From Anaerozeibacter sp031551775 (lineage in GTDB: Bacteria; Bacillota; Clostridia; Christensenellales; Aristaeellaceae), in assembly GCA_031551775.1 (NCBI GenBank), contig JAVBND010000046.1, positions 1 through 64,000 on the forward strand: a stretch of 64,000 nucleotides of DNA, in the 5' to 3' direction. Made by a program: the position numbers and the translations under genes. Positions 1 to 8,110 of the stretch are shown in pieces (within the stretch, counting starts at the first letter, position 1; every line of letters begins with the position of its first letter). Below the pieces are notes generated by a model, which was not told the origin of the DNA, did not search any database, and worked only from the letters and a program-made list of their open reading frames with translations.

Positions 1-867
1 CACGCGGAGATATCCTATGAGCATGCGGCCCGGCTCGCCTGTACATCGGTCTATCATTTCTAGCGGATGTTTTCCTACATAGCCGGGGTACCGCTCTCGG
101 AATACCTGCGTCGGCGGCGCCTGCCCAAGGCGGCATTTGACCTCGTAGACGGCGATAAGGTCCTGGATGTCGCGCTTCGCTACGGTTATGAGTCTCCAAC
201 GGCGTTCAACCGCGCTTTTCAGGCGCTGCATGGATTGGCACCGTCCGCCGCGCAACGGCAAGGCGCGTTTCTTCGGGCGTTCCCGCGCATTGCCTTCCAA
301 CTAACCATAAAGGGGGAAGCGGTCATGGATTATCGGATCGTCAAGAAAGAAGGGTTTCGCATTGTGGGCGTGCGCACGCCGCTCATGGTATCTTCAAAGG
401 AAGCAGGCAGTCAGCCGATGCCGCAGAAAACCGACGGGCTGTACAAGGTAAGCGATATAGACATCGCGGAAAGTTTCTCGCATGTCCCCGCATTTTGGGA
501 ACAAGCCGGACAGAGCGGGCAGATTGCGCAGATTTGCCAGATGATCGACGCAGAGCCGTTGGGGCTCCTCGGCGTCAGCGATTGCAAGGGCGAGGGGGAA
601 GGCAGTTACTACTACATCGCCGCCGCCACCGACAAACCCGTACCGGAAGGCATGTACGAGTGCGAAGTGCCCGGTTGCACCTGGGCGGTTTTCCCTGGCG
701 AAGGCCTCCCGAGTTCCATCCAATCGCTGCAACAGCGCATCTTCTCCGAATGGCTGCCCACATCGGGGTATGAATGGGACAACGCGCCGGACATCGAGGT
801 CTACCTGAACGACAGTCCGACGGACATGAAATATGAAGTCTGGTTGCCCATTGTAAAAAAAGCGTAG
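1..867 (+). pseudogene. AraC-family regulator with GyrI-like effector domain; 5' end cut off, in-frame TAG at 61-63
   Basis: Frame 1 is open from the window edge and reads through an AraC-type second helix-turn-helix (LACTSVYHF, then RMFSYIAGVPLSEYL). The Gln expected between HF and RMF in the family pattern hfqRlF is a TAG at 61-63, one base from CAG. The frame then continues through the C-terminal HTH to about 300 and an effector-binding domain of the GyrI-like/SOUL type (from MDYRIVKKEGFRIVGV to the end). An ATG at 67 could start a 266-residue product, but it would lack most of the DNA-binding domain and no SD precedes it. AraC proteins with this domain usually act as drug- or ligand-responsive activators. 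TAG is a normal stop elsewhere here (8096-8098, 17634-17636), so recoding is unlikely. A nonsense mutation or a base error fits best. Confidence 0.8.
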
Positions 868-908
868 CGCTCGCCTCTTAGCGCCAAGCGCAAGGCCATC
901 TGAACAAA

Positions 909-937
909 ATCCCCGCTCGTGCAACCACAGCGGGGAT
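909..937. terminator. Bidirectional Rho-independent terminator
   Basis: ATCCCCGCT (909-917) pairs perfectly with AGCGGGGAT (929-937) across an 11-nt loop. On the minus strand the stem is followed by a short T-rich run (ATTTTGTT), so it should end the minus-strand operon whose last gene stops at 960. It may also stop transcripts leaving the AraC-type gene. Confidence 0.75.
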
Positions 938-959
938 CTTCATATTCATTCAGGATTCA

Positions 960-2633
960 TCAGACATCCAGCGCAATCGTCAGTTTAACGGTTCCGGCGG
1001 CGCCTTCCCAGGTGTAGCGCACATCGTTTACTGCCTTGGCGCCATAGCCTTCCTCGTTCAGCGCATCCTTGTACGCGCCAATGTCCTTGAGGAACACCTT
1101 GCCTTCGCTCATGGTATTGACCGCGCCGCAGCCGGTCAGGGCCGACACGAACGCGTTGAGCACCGAAGTTTCGGCCTCGGCAAACCCATCCAGCGTTCCG
1201 GTCACCGCAATCGACATCAAACCGCCGTTGTCATTGACGTCAAGCGTAATGCCGGTGAACTGGTCGATCGCCACGCTGACCGTATCCGCGCCCGCCGGAG
1301 TTTCTATATTCAGGCTGACGTCTGAATTGTTGACCGATTCCGCCGCGTTAAACAGCAACAGGAAGGTGGCGATATCGGTGATCTTCTCGGGTGCGGTGAG
1401 CTTCTTCATTTCCTCATACACATGCTGGGTGACGATGCCGGTTTCAGGCATGTCGCGCGATGATTCAAACGCCTTGACCGCCCTTTGGGTGCCTTCGCCG
1501 TAGCGCCCGTCGGGCGTTCCGGTTAAAAAGCCCAGCTTGGCGAGCCTCGCTTGAATGTCCTTTACATGATCCCCCTTGCTCGCCACCTGCGCGATGATCG
1601 TTTGGGGGCTGGTCAGCGCTTCATCTGTCACGCCTTCGCCGCCCAGCACCTCTGCTTTGATGGTCTGATACACATACTCGGTGATCTTGCCGGTGATGGG
1701 CATGGCGCGGGCGGACTCATAGGTCTTGAGCGCATCCTCCGTCATCTGGCCGAACATGCCGTCCGCCGAACCGCTCAAGAATCCCAGGCGGATCAGGTAA
1801 GTCTGCACATCTTTGACGGTCTCGCCTTTTGCGCCCTTTTCGGCCAGGATGAGCGTGTTGTTGGGCGTCGGCGCGGGTGCCGGGCCAAGCGTCACGGAGG
1901 GCACTTGCCCAACCTCCATGGTCGGTTCGGGTGTCGGCTCGGGGGCAGGCTCGGCCGTTGGTTCGGGCGTCGGCTCTGCCGTGGGCTCTGGCGCCTGTTC
2001 CGCAGTGGGCTCCGCAGTGGGCTCCTGCGCCGGTTCCGCGACAGGCTCGGGTGTTTCCGCCTGCCCGCCCTTGGGTTCTTCGTCAAGCCACCGCGCTTGC
2101 GGGTCTTCCTCGGCATCGGCCAACGGCTCCGGATCCGGTTCTGTCGGCTCGGGTTCGACGGTCGGCTCAGGTTCGACGGTCGGCTCAGGTTCCGGTTCGG
2201 GCGTAACTTCGGGTTCAGGCGCGCGGTCATCGACGTAGACTTCCGTCCCCACCTCAAGGAAAATCAACGCGTATTCACCGCCTTTATCTTCATATACGGC
2301 GGTAACCGGTTTCTGTTCACTTTCACCCGGAAGCTTCACCCGTGTGGTCACGGTCAATTCTTTCCAAGCGCGCTCGTACATCCAATCAAACCAGGGCCAA
2401 CTGGGTTCGCCCCCGACGTGCTCGGTCACGTCCGCCTTGGTCAATTCGCACAGTGCGCTTGATACCTCGTAGGAAACGGTGTGGTCATTCGCGATGGCCG
2501 TTTCCGCTTCCGCTATGATCTGCTTGAGCTCCGTGATCGTTTTCTTTGAGTAATCCACTTCCTGCGCGGTCACGGCAAGGGGCATCGCCGCCGTCTGCGC
2601 CGCCAGGAAAACCGCCAGCCACTTTTTCATCAT
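960..2633 (-). CDS. Secreted protein with Pro/Glu/Thr-rich linker and two peptidoglycan-binding domains
   Basis: A 557-residue protein. The start is ATG at 2633, preceded by AAAGGAG at good spacing and followed by a signal peptide (MMKKWLAVFL...VTA, cleavage near residue 23). Residues about 25-135 are a unique extracellular segment. About 138-240 is a low-complexity stretch of PEPT/AEPT repeats that probably spans cell wall. Two PG_binding_1-type domains follow at about 267-325 (VKDVQTYLIRLGFLSG) and 351-408 (VKDIQARLAKLGFLTG), then a C-terminal domain of about 140 residues that I do not recognise. No catalytic domain is visible, so it is probably a wall-associated structural or sensory protein. 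It is the last gene of the HAD-hprK-glucokinase group, 13 bp after the kinase. Its link to sugar regulation is unclear. Confidence 0.8.
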   Translation of the reverse strand: MMKKWLAVFLAAQTAAMPLAVTAQEVDYSKKTITELKQIIAEAETAIANDHTVSYEVSSALCELTKADVTEHVGGEPSWPWFDWMYERAWKELTVTTRVKLPGESEQKPVTAVYEDKGGEYALIFLEVGTEVYVDDRAPEPEVTPEPEPEPTVEPEPTVEPEPTEPDPEPLADAEEDPQARWLDEEPKGGQAETPEPVAEPAQEPTAEPTAEQAPEPTAEPTPEPTAEPAPEPTPEPTMEVGQVPSVTLGPAPAPTPNNTLILAEKGAKGETVKDVQTYLIRLGFLSGSADGMFGQMTEDALKTYESARAMPITGKITEYVYQTIKAEVLGGEGVTDEALTSPQTIIAQVASKGDHVKDIQARLAKLGFLTGTPDGRYGEGTQRAVKAFESSRDMPETGIVTQHVYEEMKKLTAPEKITDIATFLLLFNAAESVNNSDVSLNIETPAGADTVSVAIDQFTGITLDVNDNGGLMSIAVTGTLDGFAEAETSVLNAFVSALTGCGAVNTMSEGKVFLKDIGAYKDALNEEGYGAKAVNDVRYTWEGAAGTVKLTIALDV

Positions 2634-2646
2634 GCTCACTCCTTTA

Positions 2647-3597
2647 TTAGAACGAAATATTTGCCAGCATGGCCGCGCCGATGATGCCGGCATCGTTGCC
2701 AAGCACCGCAAGTTCAATCCGCGCGAACGGCATGGTCCTGTAAAACACCTGAGATGGCAGGTCGCGTCTGACCGCGTCCAGCAAAAAATCGCCCGCCGCC
2801 GATATGCCCCCGCCGAGCACGAACACCTCCGGGTCGTACGTGTTGACGAGGTTGGCCAGTCCCACCGCGATCCAGTGCACATAATCGCCAAATACGTGAA
2901 CCGCGACCGGATCGCCCTCGCGCGCCGCGTCGATCACCATCTTGCCGTTGAGCTTGTCAAGGTCGCCGCCGCAAGCGCGCATGATCGCGCCTTCCGGGTC
3001 GCCTTGCGCCGCCGCGCGCCCTTCGCGGATCAATCCGCTGGCGCTGGCGTAGCGCTCCCAGCAGCCGCGATGCCCGCACGAGCACATGACCCCGTCAAAC
3101 TTGACCACCATGTGCCCGACCTCGCTTGCGACGCCGTGCGCGCCCATGAGGGGTTTTCCGTCCATGATCACGCCACCGCCCACGCCCGTGCCCAGCGTCA
3201 CCATGACGCTGCTTTTCGTTCCCCGGCTCGCGCCCGAGACCGACTCGGCCAGCGCCGCGACCGTGGCGTCGTTGGCCACCCGGACCGGAAGACCCAGCAT
3301 TTCACCCAGCATCGCGCTGAGCGGCACTTCATGCCAGCCAAGGTTGGTGCAAAACGGGACGATGCCGCGCGCGGCGTCTTCCACACCGGGGATGCCCACG
3401 CCGAGCGCGCCGATGTCCCCAAGCGTCAAGCCCGCCTCCTCAACCACTTTGCGCGAAAGGTCCGCCATATCACGGATGACCGCTTCATGCCCGCGCTTGG
3501 GCAGCGTCGGGCAACTATCCTTGATAAGGATGCGGCCGTTTTCATCGACCACGCCTACTTTGATGCCGGTGCCTCCGACGTCGATGCCAATCGTCAC
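2647..3597 (-). CDS. glcK: ROK-family glucokinase
   Basis: A 316-residue cytoplasmic sugar kinase that phosphorylates glucose (or a related hexose) with ATP. The N-terminal phosphate-binding motif DVGGTGIK is at 6-13, the catalytic Asp at 110 (NDAT), and the ROK zinc site is complete: H162 in EVGH and the CSCGHRGCWE cluster (C172, C174, C179). Length and motif order match bacterial ROK glucokinases. The start is GTG at 3597, overlapping the hprK stop as GTGA, so the two genes are probably translationally coupled. Position next to hprK suggests a role in coupling glycolytic flux to catabolite control. The exact substrate (glucose, N-acetylmannosamine or other) cannot be fixed from sequence. 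Confidence 0.9.
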   Translation of the reverse strand: MTIGIDVGGTGIKVGVVDENGRILIKDSCPTLPKRGHEAVIRDMADLSRKVVEEAGLTLGDIGALGVGIPGVEDAARGIVPFCTNLGWHEVPLSAMLGEMLGLPVRVANDATVAALAESVSGASRGTKSSVMVTLGTGVGGGVIMDGKPLMGAHGVASEVGHMVVKFDGVMCSCGHRGCWERYASASGLIREGRAAAQGDPEGAIMRACGGDLDKLNGKMVIDAAREGDPVAVHVFGDYVHWIAVGLANLVNTYDPEVFVLGGGISAAGDFLLDAVRRDLPSQVFYRTMPFARIELAVLGNDAGIIGAAMLANISF

Positions 3598-4535
3598 TCG
3601 TCATCCTCTCCTTCCGCAACCGCCGCGCGCTCCGCGCGCTCGCGCAAGCGGTCGTCCAGACTCTTCGCGGCGTTGAACCCGCTTTGCTTCAAGCGGAAAT
3701 TGCGCGCCGCCACTTCCAGCACCACGGCGAGGTTGCGCCCGGGGCGGATGGGAATCAGCAGTTTGGGCACGCGCACGTCCAAGATTTCAGCGTATTGGTC
3801 GTCAAGCCCCAACCGGTCGTACTCGACATCGCTCTTCCACAGTTCAAAATGCACCACGAGGTCGATCGACTTTGAATCGATGACCGCGCCGATGCCGTAC
3901 ATGGTCGCAATGTCAATGATGCCGACGCCGCGAATCTCCATGAAATGCTTGATCATCTCGGGCGCTTCGCCGATCAGCCGGTCCCGCGTGACGCGTTTGA
4001 TCTCCACCACGTCGTCGGCCACCAGTCGGTGTCCGCGCTTGATGAGTTCAAGCGCGGTCTCGCTCTTGCCTACGCCGCTGTCGCCCGTGATCAGGATTCC
4101 GCTGCCAAACACGTCGATCAGGACGCCATGTTGTGTGACGCGCGGAGCCAGCGTATTGTTCAAATAATTGATCAGGCGCACGACAAAGAGCGTAGCTTCC
4201 TGATGTGACGCGTACACCGGTACGCCGCCCATGCGCGCGGTTTCAAGCAGCGTCGCGTTTGAGTCCATCCCGTGCGTCATGATGACGCAGGGAATGTCGA
4301 AGCTGAAGAAAGCCTTGAGCCGCTCGCGCAGCACTTCGTCCGGCAGCGAATCCACATAAGCCTGCTCGGCATTGCCGAACACCTGTGGGCGGCGGTAGGA
4401 AAAATGGTCGTAGTAGCCCGACAGCGGGAGTCCCGGGCGGTTGATATCGCTTGAGAGGATATCGAGCCATCCGCTCTTGCCCGGAAGCAGCACGGTCAGC
4501 CCCAGCGCGCGGACAAAGTCGGTCTCGCGGATCAC
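3594..4535 (-). CDS. hprK: HPr kinase/phosphorylase
   Basis: A 313-residue bifunctional enzyme that phosphorylates and dephosphorylates Ser46 of HPr in response to glycolytic intermediates, the core of carbon catabolite repression in low-G+C Gram-positives. The P-loop GDSGVGKS is at 151-158, followed by ALELIKRGHRLVADD, the HprK active-site block. The second signature (MEIRGVGIIDIATMYG) follows. The N-terminal domain before residue 130 is of normal size. The start is GTG at 4535, overlapping the stop of the HAD gene (GTGA), and the stop overlaps the glucokinase start. Full length with all key motifs. Confidence 0.96.
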   Translation of the reverse strand: MIRETDFVRALGLTVLLPGKSGWLDILSSDINRPGLPLSGYYDHFSYRRPQVFGNAEQAYVDSLPDEVLRERLKAFFSFDIPCVIMTHGMDSNATLLETARMGGVPVYASHQEATLFVVRLINYLNNTLAPRVTQHGVLIDVFGSGILITGDSGVGKSETALELIKRGHRLVADDVVEIKRVTRDRLIGEAPEMIKHFMEIRGVGIIDIATMYGIGAVIDSKSIDLVVHFELWKSDVEYDRLGLDDQYAEILDVRVPKLLIPIRPGRNLAVVLEVAARNFRLKQSGFNAAKSLDDRLRERAERAAVAEGEDDE

Positions 4536-5368
4536 AGTTTTGCCACCTCCCGGGGAGACTCAAATATTCCTTCGGACAAATAGCGCTCCACCACCTGCGC
4601 CACGCCGTCCTCGGCGTTTGACGGGGCGACAAAGCGCACCTGGCGCCTGATCACCTCATCCGCGTTGGCCATGGCGTAGCCGTATCCCACCTGGGTAAGC
4701 ATGGCCAGGTCGTTTTGTTCGTCGCCAAAGGCCAGAATTTCGCTCGGGGCAATGCCGCGCGAAGCGCCGAGCTGGCGCAGCGACGCGCCCTTGTTGACGC
4801 CAAGCGCAACACATTCAAGAAATGATTCGCTCGACGGCGTAAAGTCAACTTTATCCGAAAACTTCGCGCGCAGGCGCGGCAGATACTTGGGAATATCGCC
4901 GGGCCTGACGATCATGAGCAGCTTGTACACCCCGCACGCAATGAACTCGCTCAGCGGCATGCCCGCTTCCTGGCCGCGCACGCCACACTTCTCTTCATAT
5001 CCGCGCGTCTCCTCGGCGTATTTCGCATAGTAAAACTTGCTGCCCCAGCACCCCTGCACGTATTGGCCCATCTGTTCCATCTCGCGGCATACGGCGCGCG
5101 CCGTCGCCTGATCCATGAGCGTTTCCGCGCACGCGCGGCCCTCTCCAACATCGTAGGTCAAAGCGCCGTTAAAGCAAATGACCGGCGCGTTGACGCCGAT
5201 TTTCTCAGCAAACGGCGTGATGGAATCAAGCATCCGCCCGGAACTTAGGACCACCAGCGCCCCGCTTTCCATGGCCCCCTTGAGCGCCAAAATCGTTCTT
5301 ACGCTTATTTGCCTGTCGCGGTCAAGCAGCGTTCCATCCATATCGGTTGCAATCATTCGAATCGCCAT
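4532..5368 (-). CDS. Cof-type HAD-superfamily phosphatase
   Basis: A 278-residue HAD hydrolase of the Cof/YidA class (type IIB cap). Motif I is DMDGTLLDRD near the N-terminus (nucleophile and acid/base Asp). Motif II is the Ser in VVLSSGR. Motif III/IV is at the C-terminus (NKGAS and FGDEQNDLAML, metal-binding Asp pair). Likely substrates are sugar phosphates, nucleotides or cofactors. I chose ATG 5368 (MAIRMIATDMDGT) over an upstream in-frame extension because family members start here and because the upstream part overlaps the promoter at 5408-5436. First gene of the hprK operon. The true substrate is unknown. Confidence 0.85.
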   Translation of the reverse strand: MAIRMIATDMDGTLLDRDRQISVRTILALKGAMESGALVVLSSGRMLDSITPFAEKIGVNAPVICFNGALTYDVGEGRACAETLMDQATARAVCREMEQMGQYVQGCWGSKFYYAKYAEETRGYEEKCGVRGQEAGMPLSEFIACGVYKLLMIVRPGDIPKYLPRLRAKFSDKVDFTPSSESFLECVALGVNKGASLRQLGASRGIAPSEILAFGDEQNDLAMLTQVGYGYAMANADEVIRRQVRFVAPSNAEDGVAQVVERYLSEGIFESPREVAKL

Positions 5369-5407
5369 CGGTCCTACCCCTATCCTCTTCACCCGTATTC
5401 TCCGATC

Positions 5408-5436
5408 ATTATACCGCAAAGCGTTCGATAGCGCAA
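5408..5436 (-). promoter_or_regulatory. Sigma-A promoter of the HAD-hprK-glcK operon
   Basis: On the minus strand TTGCGC (5431-5436) is followed after 17 bp by a perfect TATAAT (5408-5413). This predicts a transcript starting about 30 nt upstream of the ATG at 5368. No obvious cre-like operator was seen in the immediate neighbourhood. Confidence 0.7.
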
Positions 5437-5522
5437 ATAAAAAACCGGCAGCCATACGGTTTAATTCCGATGGGGCGCGGAACAATAAGAGCCATGCGAG
5501 CGTCTCGCGGAAAGGAGTAGCC

Positions 5523-6689
5523 ATGCCGCTCAAGCGTTATCCGTGGCGTTACGCCGCGTTCCTCCTTGCCTATTACGCCGCCAATGCGCTTTATCAGGGT
5601 TATGTGACGCTGTACCTTAAAAGCGCGGGACTCGATTCGCGCGCGATCGGGCTCATTCAATCGGCCTTGCCGGTTGCGGCTGTCTCGGCGCAGCTCATCT
5701 GGGGCAGCTTGTCCGACAAAAGCGCAAACCGCGTGAACGCGCTCAAAACAGCTTCATTCCTCGCGGGCGGCGTGATGTTTGTCTCGCGCCCCGGAAGCGG
5801 GTTCTGCCCATTGCTCGCGGCACTGTTTCTTTTTAACCTGTGCTACCCGGCTTTGCAGCCAATGGGTGATTCCATCATACTCGAAGCCCTTGATGGGAAA
5901 TGGCCTTATGGGAAACTCAGGCTCTTGGCCTCTCTTGCGTTTGCCGCGTCCTCCCTCCTGTTCGGATACGTGTTTGAGGCGGGCATCGGCCTTTTTCCAC
6001 TGCTCACCGGCGCGATGCTGCTTGCGGTCGCGCTATCGACAGCCGTCCTTCCGCCGCTCAAAGGGCATGGACGGCAGGGCCGGGGCGCGCCGCTGCGGGC
6101 GCTTTTTTACATTCCGTATTTTAGGGGATTGCTCCTTTTGTTCATGGCGCTTCAGTTGACGGTCGGGTATTACTTTTCCTTTTTCCCGCTTTACTTTACC
6201 GCCCTGCCCGGCGCTACGGAGCCAATGCTGGGCTATGCCTACATGATCGCAACGCTGTGCGAAGCCCCGTTCCTGCTCGCGGGCGACCGCCTGTTTGAGC
6301 GCCTGGGCGCAGGACGTCTTCTGGCCGTGAGCACAGGCGCGCTCTTCATTCGGTGGGCCTTGCTTTTCTTCCTGCCAAGCGTCCCCTGGGCCATGGCAGG
6401 TCAGGTGCTTCACGCGGGCGGGTTCATCGTATTTACTTTTTCAATGGCCAAGTTCATCTCGCGCGCTGTGCCCAAGGAACTTCGCGCCCGCGGGCAGGCG
6501 GTGCTTGCGGTGGCGGGCTACGGCGCGGCGCGGGTCATCGGGAACTCGCTGGGCGGAATCTTAGCCGGCAGGTTCGGCCCGGGCGTCGGCTTTGCCTGGG
6601 CGGCGGGCATATGCCTGGCCGCGTTTGGGATCGGCGCGCCCTTCTATTTTAGAAAACCGCCCATTACCGGAGAAAACCCCGCTTCTTAA
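5523..6689 (+). CDS. Major facilitator superfamily transporter (12 TM)
   Basis: A 388-residue integral membrane protein with about 12 hydrophobic helices. The layout resembles MFS_1-like/LacY-type carriers: short N-terminus, RAIGLIQSALPVAAVSAQLIWGSLSDK (loop 2-3 MFS signature with GxLSD) and a matching second half. The start is ATG 5523 with AAAGGAG 7 nt upstream; a much longer frame upstream runs antisense through the HAD gene and is not used. Monocistronic and divergent from the hprK operon. Export of a sugar, drug or phenylpropionate-type compound is possible, but the substrate cannot be read from the sequence. Confidence 0.85.
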   Translation: MPLKRYPWRYAAFLLAYYAANALYQGYVTLYLKSAGLDSRAIGLIQSALPVAAVSAQLIWGSLSDKSANRVNALKTASFLAGGVMFVSRPGSGFCPLLAALFLFNLCYPALQPMGDSIILEALDGKWPYGKLRLLASLAFAASSLLFGYVFEAGIGLFPLLTGAMLLAVALSTAVLPPLKGHGRQGRGAPLRALFYIPYFRGLLLLFMALQLTVGYYFSFFPLYFTALPGATEPMLGYAYMIATLCEAPFLLAGDRLFERLGAGRLLAVSTGALFIRWALLFFLPSVPWAMAGQVLHAGGFIVFTFSMAKFISRAVPKELRARGQAVLAVAGYGAARVIGNSLGGILAGRFGPGVGFAWAAGICLAAFGIGAPFYFRKPPITGENPAS

Positions 6690-6719
6690 ACCTATAAACG
6701 CTTTTTTAACTTAAGGTAT

Positions 6720-6748
6720 TTGCTTTCATACGCCAGTGGTAGTATAAT
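6720..6748 (+). promoter_or_regulatory. Sigma-A promoter of the paaK-iorAB-paaK operon
   Basis: TTGCTT (6720-6725), a 17-bp spacer and a perfect TATAAT (6743-6748) lie about 52 bp upstream of the first ATG (6800). The local sequence is distinctly A+T-rich compared with the flanking genes. Confidence 0.7.
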
Positions 6749-6799
6749 AATCGCCGTATACTTTTTTGTAAGATGGCAGGATGGCAAGGAGGCAAGGAC

Positions 6800-8098
6800 A
6801 TGATTTGGAACCCGGAGATTGAATCAATGGATCGCGCGGGAATGGAAGCCCTTCAGCTTCAAAAGCTTCGCGCGATTGTGCGCCACGCCTACGACAACGT
6901 ACCCTTTTATCGCGGGAAGATGGGCGCGCGCGGCATCACCCCCGAGGACATCAAGACCCTCAAGGACATCGAGAAGCTTGATTTTACCGTAAAGACCGAT
7001 CTGCGCGACCACTATCCATACGGCCTGTTTGCCGTCCCCATGGATGAAGTTGTGCGCATTCACGCGTCCAGCGGCACAACCGGCAAGCCGATCGTCGCAG
7101 GTTATACGAGAAGCGACATGGACGTCTGGACCGAGTGCATCGCGCGCCTGGCAACCGCCGCCGGGGCGCGCAAAAGCGACATCGCCCAGATTTCGTTTGG
7201 ATACGGCTTGTTCACGGGCGCTCTGGGCCTTCATCAGGGACTTGAAAAGATCGGCTGCGCGGTGGTCCCGATTTCTAGCGGCAACACCGAACGCCAAGTT
7301 GCGCTCATGAGCGATTTTGGCGCGACGCTGCTCATCGCGACGCCCTCCTACGCCATGTACATGGCCGAGGTCGCCGAACAGATGGGCGCGATGGACACCA
7401 TCAAACTAAAATACGGCCTCTTCGGCGCGGAGGCTTCAACCGAGGCCATGCGTCAGGAGCTTGAGAAGCGCTGGGGCATCACCGTCACCGAAAACTACGG
7501 CCTGACCGAGGTCATGGGACCGGGCGTCGCGGGCGAATGCCTTTTCAAGCACGGCATGCACATCAACGAGGACTTCTTCCTGTGCGAAATCGTGGACCCT
7601 GAAACGGGCCGCGCGCTGCCGGTTGGCGAGCAAGGCGAGATGGTCATCACCACCTTGTCGAAATGGGCAATGCCCATGATCCGCTATCGCACGCGCGATA
7701 TCACGCGCATCATCAAAGAACCCTGCGCCTGCGGACGCACCAGCTACCGCATGGAAAAGTGCAAGGGCCGAACCGACGACATGCTCATCATTCGCGGCGT
7801 CAACCTCTTCCCCAGCCAGATCGAAAGCGTGCTGGTGGGCATCGAAGGCGTCGCGCCGAACTACGAAATTCACGTCTCGCGCGAAAATTACCAGGACAGG
7901 ATCGAAGTTCGGGTGGAGCTTGGCGACAGCATCAACATCGACAACTTCATCGAGACCGAGCGGCTCAGGCGGCATATACAAGACCGCCTGCGCACTGCGT
8001 GCCAGCTCGACATTCCCGTCAAGCTGGTCTCCCCCAATTCGCTCAGGCGCTTTGAGGGCAAGGCCCGCCGCGTAACCGACACGCGCGAACTGATTTAG
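6800..8098 (+). CDS. paaK: Phenylacetate-CoA ligase-type aryl-CoA ligase (first copy)
   Basis: A 432-residue member of the adenylate-forming superfamily that activates arylacetates (phenylacetate, indoleacetate or similar) to CoA thioesters via an acyl-AMP. The phosphate-binding loop is SSGTTGKP near residue 90, the aryl/adenine region is YGLTEVMGPG, and the C-terminal swivel domain contains GRTDDMLIIRGVN. The start is ATG 6800 with AAGGAGG 7 nt upstream; an ATG at 6773 is upstream of that SD and is rejected. First gene in an operon with iorA, iorB and a second paaK, so it probably works with ferredoxin-dependent oxidation of aromatic 2-oxoacids, either making the CoA ester or conserving its energy as ATP in reverse. 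Confidence 0.93.
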   Translation: MIWNPEIESMDRAGMEALQLQKLRAIVRHAYDNVPFYRGKMGARGITPEDIKTLKDIEKLDFTVKTDLRDHYPYGLFAVPMDEVVRIHASSGTTGKPIVAGYTRSDMDVWTECIARLATAAGARKSDIAQISFGYGLFTGALGLHQGLEKIGCAVVPISSGNTERQVALMSDFGATLLIATPSYAMYMAEVAEQMGAMDTIKLKYGLFGAEASTEAMRQELEKRWGITVTENYGLTEVMGPGVAGECLFKHGMHINEDFFLCEIVDPETGRALPVGEQGEMVITTLSKWAMPMIRYRTRDITRIIKEPCACGRTSYRMEKCKGRTDDMLIIRGVNLFPSQIESVLVGIEGVAPNYEIHVSRENYQDRIEVRVELGDSINIDNFIETERLRRHIQDRLRTACQLDIPVKLVSPNSLRRFEGKARRVTDTRELI

Positions 8099-8110
8099 GA
8101 GGAGAGGCCA

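Noticed and set aside
61..63. TAG recoded to Gln as the genetic code of this genome
   Set aside because: Several intact genes use TAG as their final stop (8096-8098, 11742-11744, 17634-17636, 33972-33974).
1813..2238. Gly/Ser-rich repeat frame (SGVGSGAGS-like) on the plus strand
   Set aside because: It is the reverse reading of the Pro/Glu/Thr repeat of the peptidoglycan-binding protein.
2632..4167. 511-codon plus-strand open frame opposite the glucokinase and hprK genes
   Set aside because: It is antisense to two well-supported enzymes, has no family similarity, and reflects third-position G/C bias.
6773..6799. ATG 6773 as the start of the first paaK
   Set aside because: It lies upstream of the AAGGAGG sequence that spaces correctly to ATG 6800.
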